From OCS116 sp051531935 (GTDB taxonomy: Bacteria > Pseudomonadota > Alphaproteobacteria > Rhizobiales > OSC116), in NCBI GenBank assembly GCA_051531935.1, contig JAOPTR010000006.1:1-64000 (forward strand): 64,000 bases of DNA. The letters are read 5' to 3'. A program made the position numbers and the translations under genes. Under the pieces are notes generated by a model. The model searched no databases, had not been told where the DNA came from, and worked only from the letters and a program-made list of their open reading frames with translations. This document shows, one piece after another, positions 62,092 through 64,000 of the stretch (position 1 is the stretch's first letter; each line of letters opens with the position of its first letter).

Positions 62092-63045
62092 ATGACAACC
62101 TATCTTGAATTCGAAAAATCAATTGCAGATTTAGACGGAAAGATCGCTGAATTAAAAGCGCTTGCCGCAGCAGATGGTTCAATGTCAATTGAAGATGAAG
62201 TGCTCAGATTGCAAGAAAAATCCGACGCTGCATTAGCCACTACCTATGCAAATTTAGATGCATGGCAAAAAACTCAAGTTTCCCGCCATCCAGACCGCCC
62301 ACATTTTTCTAACTTGGCAAATTATATTTTCGATGATTTCACCCCATTAGCTGGTGATCGTAATTTCGCTGAAGATTACGCCATTGTTGGTGGCGCGGCA
62401 CGTTTCAATGGCCGTCCCGTAATGGTAATCGGTCACGAAACTGGCCATGATACCGAAACTAGGCTTAAACATAATTTCGGCATGGCACGTCCAGAAGGCT
62501 ATCGTAAAGCCCAAAGATTAATGAAAATGGCTGACAAATTCAATATGCCTGTCATCAGCCTCATCAATACGATGGGCGCCTATCCTGGCATTGGTGCCGA
62601 GGCACGTGGCCAAGCCGAAGCCATTGCACGTAGTACCGAGGTTTGCTTGCAAATTGGTGTGCCATCTTTAGCCATTATCGTTGGCGAAGGCCAATCTGGT
62701 GGTGCCATCGGCATTGCTGCAGCCAATAAAGTTATGATGCTAGAAAACAGCATTTATTCAGTGATTAGCCCCGAGGGTGCGGCTTCAATTTTATGGCGCG
62801 ATGCAAAACGCGCTAAAGACGCTGCCTTAAATATGAAAATCACCGCAAAAGATTTAGAAGCTTTTGGCGTGATCGAAGAAATTATCGCCGAACCAATGGG
62901 CGGCGCGCATCGTGACCCGCAACAAGCTATGGATAATATTTCTGTTTCCATTGCCAAACAATTGTCTAAATTCGAAGGTATGTCTAAAGCCGAGGTTCTG
63001 GCACATAGGCAAGATCGTTTCTTAGCCATTGGTCGGGAATTATAG
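62092..63045 (+). CDS. accA: Acetyl-CoA carboxylase carboxyltransferase subunit alpha
   Basis: A 317-residue AccA, the typical length. HPDRPHFSNLANYIFDDFTPLAGDR in outline, MGAYPGIGAEARGQAEAIARS and IVGEGQSGGAIGIAAANKVMMLENSIYSVISPEGAASILW are the core crotonase-fold motifs. With AccD it transfers carboxyl from biotin to acetyl-CoA, the first step of fatty acid synthesis. AAGGA lies about 7 nt before the ATG. Confidence 0.97.
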   Translation: MTTYLEFEKSIADLDGKIAELKALAAADGSMSIEDEVLRLQEKSDAALATTYANLDAWQKTQVSRHPDRPHFSNLANYIFDDFTPLAGDRNFAEDYAIVGGAARFNGRPVMVIGHETGHDTETRLKHNFGMARPEGYRKAQRLMKMADKFNMPVISLINTMGAYPGIGAEARGQAEAIARSTEVCLQIGVPSLAIIVGEGQSGGAIGIAAANKVMMLENSIYSVISPEGAASILWRDAKRAKDAALNMKITAKDLEAFGVIEEIIAEPMGGAHRDPQQAMDNISVSIAKQLSKFEGMSKAEVLAHRQDRFLAIGREL

Positions 63046-63169
63046 GTAATTCGTTGATAACCCATCACGTTATTGTGAGTTTTAATGTTTTGCAAATAGA
63101 GTCAAAACTTTGTTAAATATTTTGGATTATAGTTTCTAAATAGTTAACTCATTTATTGTAGGTATTGAA

Positions 63170-64000
63170 TTGCGGGTTTCAAATTTTTTCAAAATCGCCT
63201 TGGTAATTTCAACGGTGTTTTTTCTATCTGGCTGTAAATGGTTTACAGATAGCGAAGCGTGGAAAAAACCACTACCTCCTTATTTAGTTCGTGCCATTAA
63301 AGATAAAGGCTTCAAAGTCGGTGCGCATATTCTCGCGCGTTTATATAAAGAAGAAAATCGCTTCGAAGTTTGGATGGAAAAAGATGGCCGCTTCCAATTT
63401 TTCAAAAGCTATGGCATTTGCAGTTGGTCTGGTGAGCTAGGGCCAAAGCTTAAAGAGGGCGACCGCCAAGCACCCGAAGGCTTTTACGTTGTTACCCCGG
63501 CACAAATGAACCCGCGGTCAAAATTTTATCTATCATTCAACTTGGGCTACCCAAATTTTTATGACCGCGCCCATGGTCGTACTGGCAGTCAATTAATGGT
63601 GCATGGCGAATGCTCATCTCGTGGTTGCTACGCACTCACAAACCCTAATATCGAAGAAGTATATCTGCTTGCGCGCGATGCGTTTAAAAACGGCCAACGT
63701 CGTTTTCATGTTCATGCGTTCCCGTTCAGGCTTAATGGTTTTAACTTCTTCCGACATAAAGACAATAAATGGCTCGATTTTTGGAAAAACCTTGAAGAAG
63801 GTGATAAATTATTCAAAAAAACAGGCTTGCCGCCTAAAATGATTGTGGCGAATAAACGCTATGTATTTTCGGCTGCCGATACCCAAATTGCGCAACCAAA
63901 TCTGTTTGGGCCCAAAACCACAGCACCTGTTGCACCTGAACCCAAAAAACCGTTCCAAGTGCCGCCATTACCACCTGCTGGTCTGTGGCAAATATATACA
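63170..64000 (+). CDS. L,D-transpeptidase (YafK/DpaA-like) lipoprotein, C-terminus off window
   Basis: An open frame of 277 codons from TTG 63170 to the window edge. The start MRVSNFFKIALVIST is followed by lipobox LSGC (Cys22), so the product should be a lipoprotein. The YkuD catalytic region reads LMVHGECSSRGCYALTN with the nucleophile Cys in the SRGC motif and the preceding His; SYGICSWSGELGPK and EGDRQAPEGFY match the YafK group, which trims or forms bonds between peptidoglycan and Braun-type lipoproteins. AGGT lies about 7 nt upstream of the TTG. The tail becomes Pro-rich (FQVPPLPPAG). Confidence 0.88.
   Translation, partial: MRVSNFFKIALVISTVFFLSGCKWFTDSEAWKKPLPPYLVRAIKDKGFKVGAHILARLYKEENRFEVWMEKDGRFQFFKSYGICSWSGELGPKLKEGDRQAPEGFYVVTPAQMNPRSKFYLSFNLGYPNFYDRAHGRTGSQLMVHGECSSRGCYALTNPNIEEVYLLARDAFKNGQRRFHVHAFPFRLNGFNFFRHKDNKWLDFWKNLEEGDKLFKKTGLPPKMIVANKRYVFSAADTQIAQPNLFGPKTTAPVAPEPKKPFQVPPLPPAGLWQIYT

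Overview
The window looks like a chromosomal segment of a moderately AT-rich alphaproteobacterium, probably of the Rhizobiales/Hyphomicrobiales type. The reasons are the gene neighbourhoods: cobT-cobS-dnaJ-bolA, hlyC/corC-aroB-aroK, xerD-accA-L,D-transpeptidase, and rpmB-DUF3108-helicase-S4-fdxA, which from general knowledge are typical of that group. I saw no rRNA, tRNA, CRISPR array, prophage or insertion sequence. Two short runs of N show that this is a draft scaffold.

Layout. 1-0.6 kb: start of an outer-membrane polysaccharide export lipoprotein, cut by the window edge. 0.7-2.5 kb: a kynurenine-formamidase-like hydrolase and an aldo/keto reductase, divergent. 2.5-13.3 kb: a xylose unit. 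xylB, xylA, a secreted FG-GAP/ASPIC-UnbV protein, then xylF, xylH and xylG run on the minus strand; a LacI-type regulator, galM and an alpha/beta hydrolase run on the plus strand. The cell would import D-xylose by ABC transport, isomerise it and phosphorylate it to xylulose 5-phosphate. 13.3-15.8 kb: two MAPEG membrane proteins, each divergent from its own regulator (TetR, LysR), with recognisable operator and promoter sites. 15.9-19.6 kb: a MacB/FtsX-type ABC exporter with a PadR regulator and matching palindromes. 19.7-25.5 kb: a TauE/SafE exporter and an RND efflux pair. 25.6-31.7 kb: glpK, a 2-oxoadipate dioxygenase/decarboxylase (HglS family), a PuuB/AmaA-like flavoprotein oxidase, a YcaQ-family DNA glycosylase and a histidine phosphatase.

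31.7-35.8 kb is a tight molybdenum cofactor operon (moaA, a moaC-mog fusion, moeA, moaD, moaE) behind a structured leader. 36.0-43.2 kb is the most interesting region: a type I secretion ABC transporter, a MotB/OmpA-like and a MotA/TolQ-like proton-channel pair, and a PilZ protein form one minus-strand operon, divergent from the HlyD-type adaptor. This resembles, by analogy, the SiiA/SiiB-SiiD/SiiF arrangement of Salmonella SPI-4, with a c-di-GMP receptor candidate added. No substrate or TolC gene is present here.

43.8-45.9 kb holds a PiT transporter followed by an ArsM-type methyltransferase. 46.0-56.8 kb holds conserved housekeeping genes: fdxA, S4 protein, Suv3-like helicase, DUF3108 protein, rpmB, a phytase-like protein, cobT, cobS, a J-domain protein and bolA. 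56.8-57.8 kb is a non-coding island of structured direct repeats containing the two N gaps. 57.8-64 kb holds a CorC/HlyC protein, aroB, aroK, a small membrane protein, xerD, accA and a partial L,D-transpeptidase lipoprotein.
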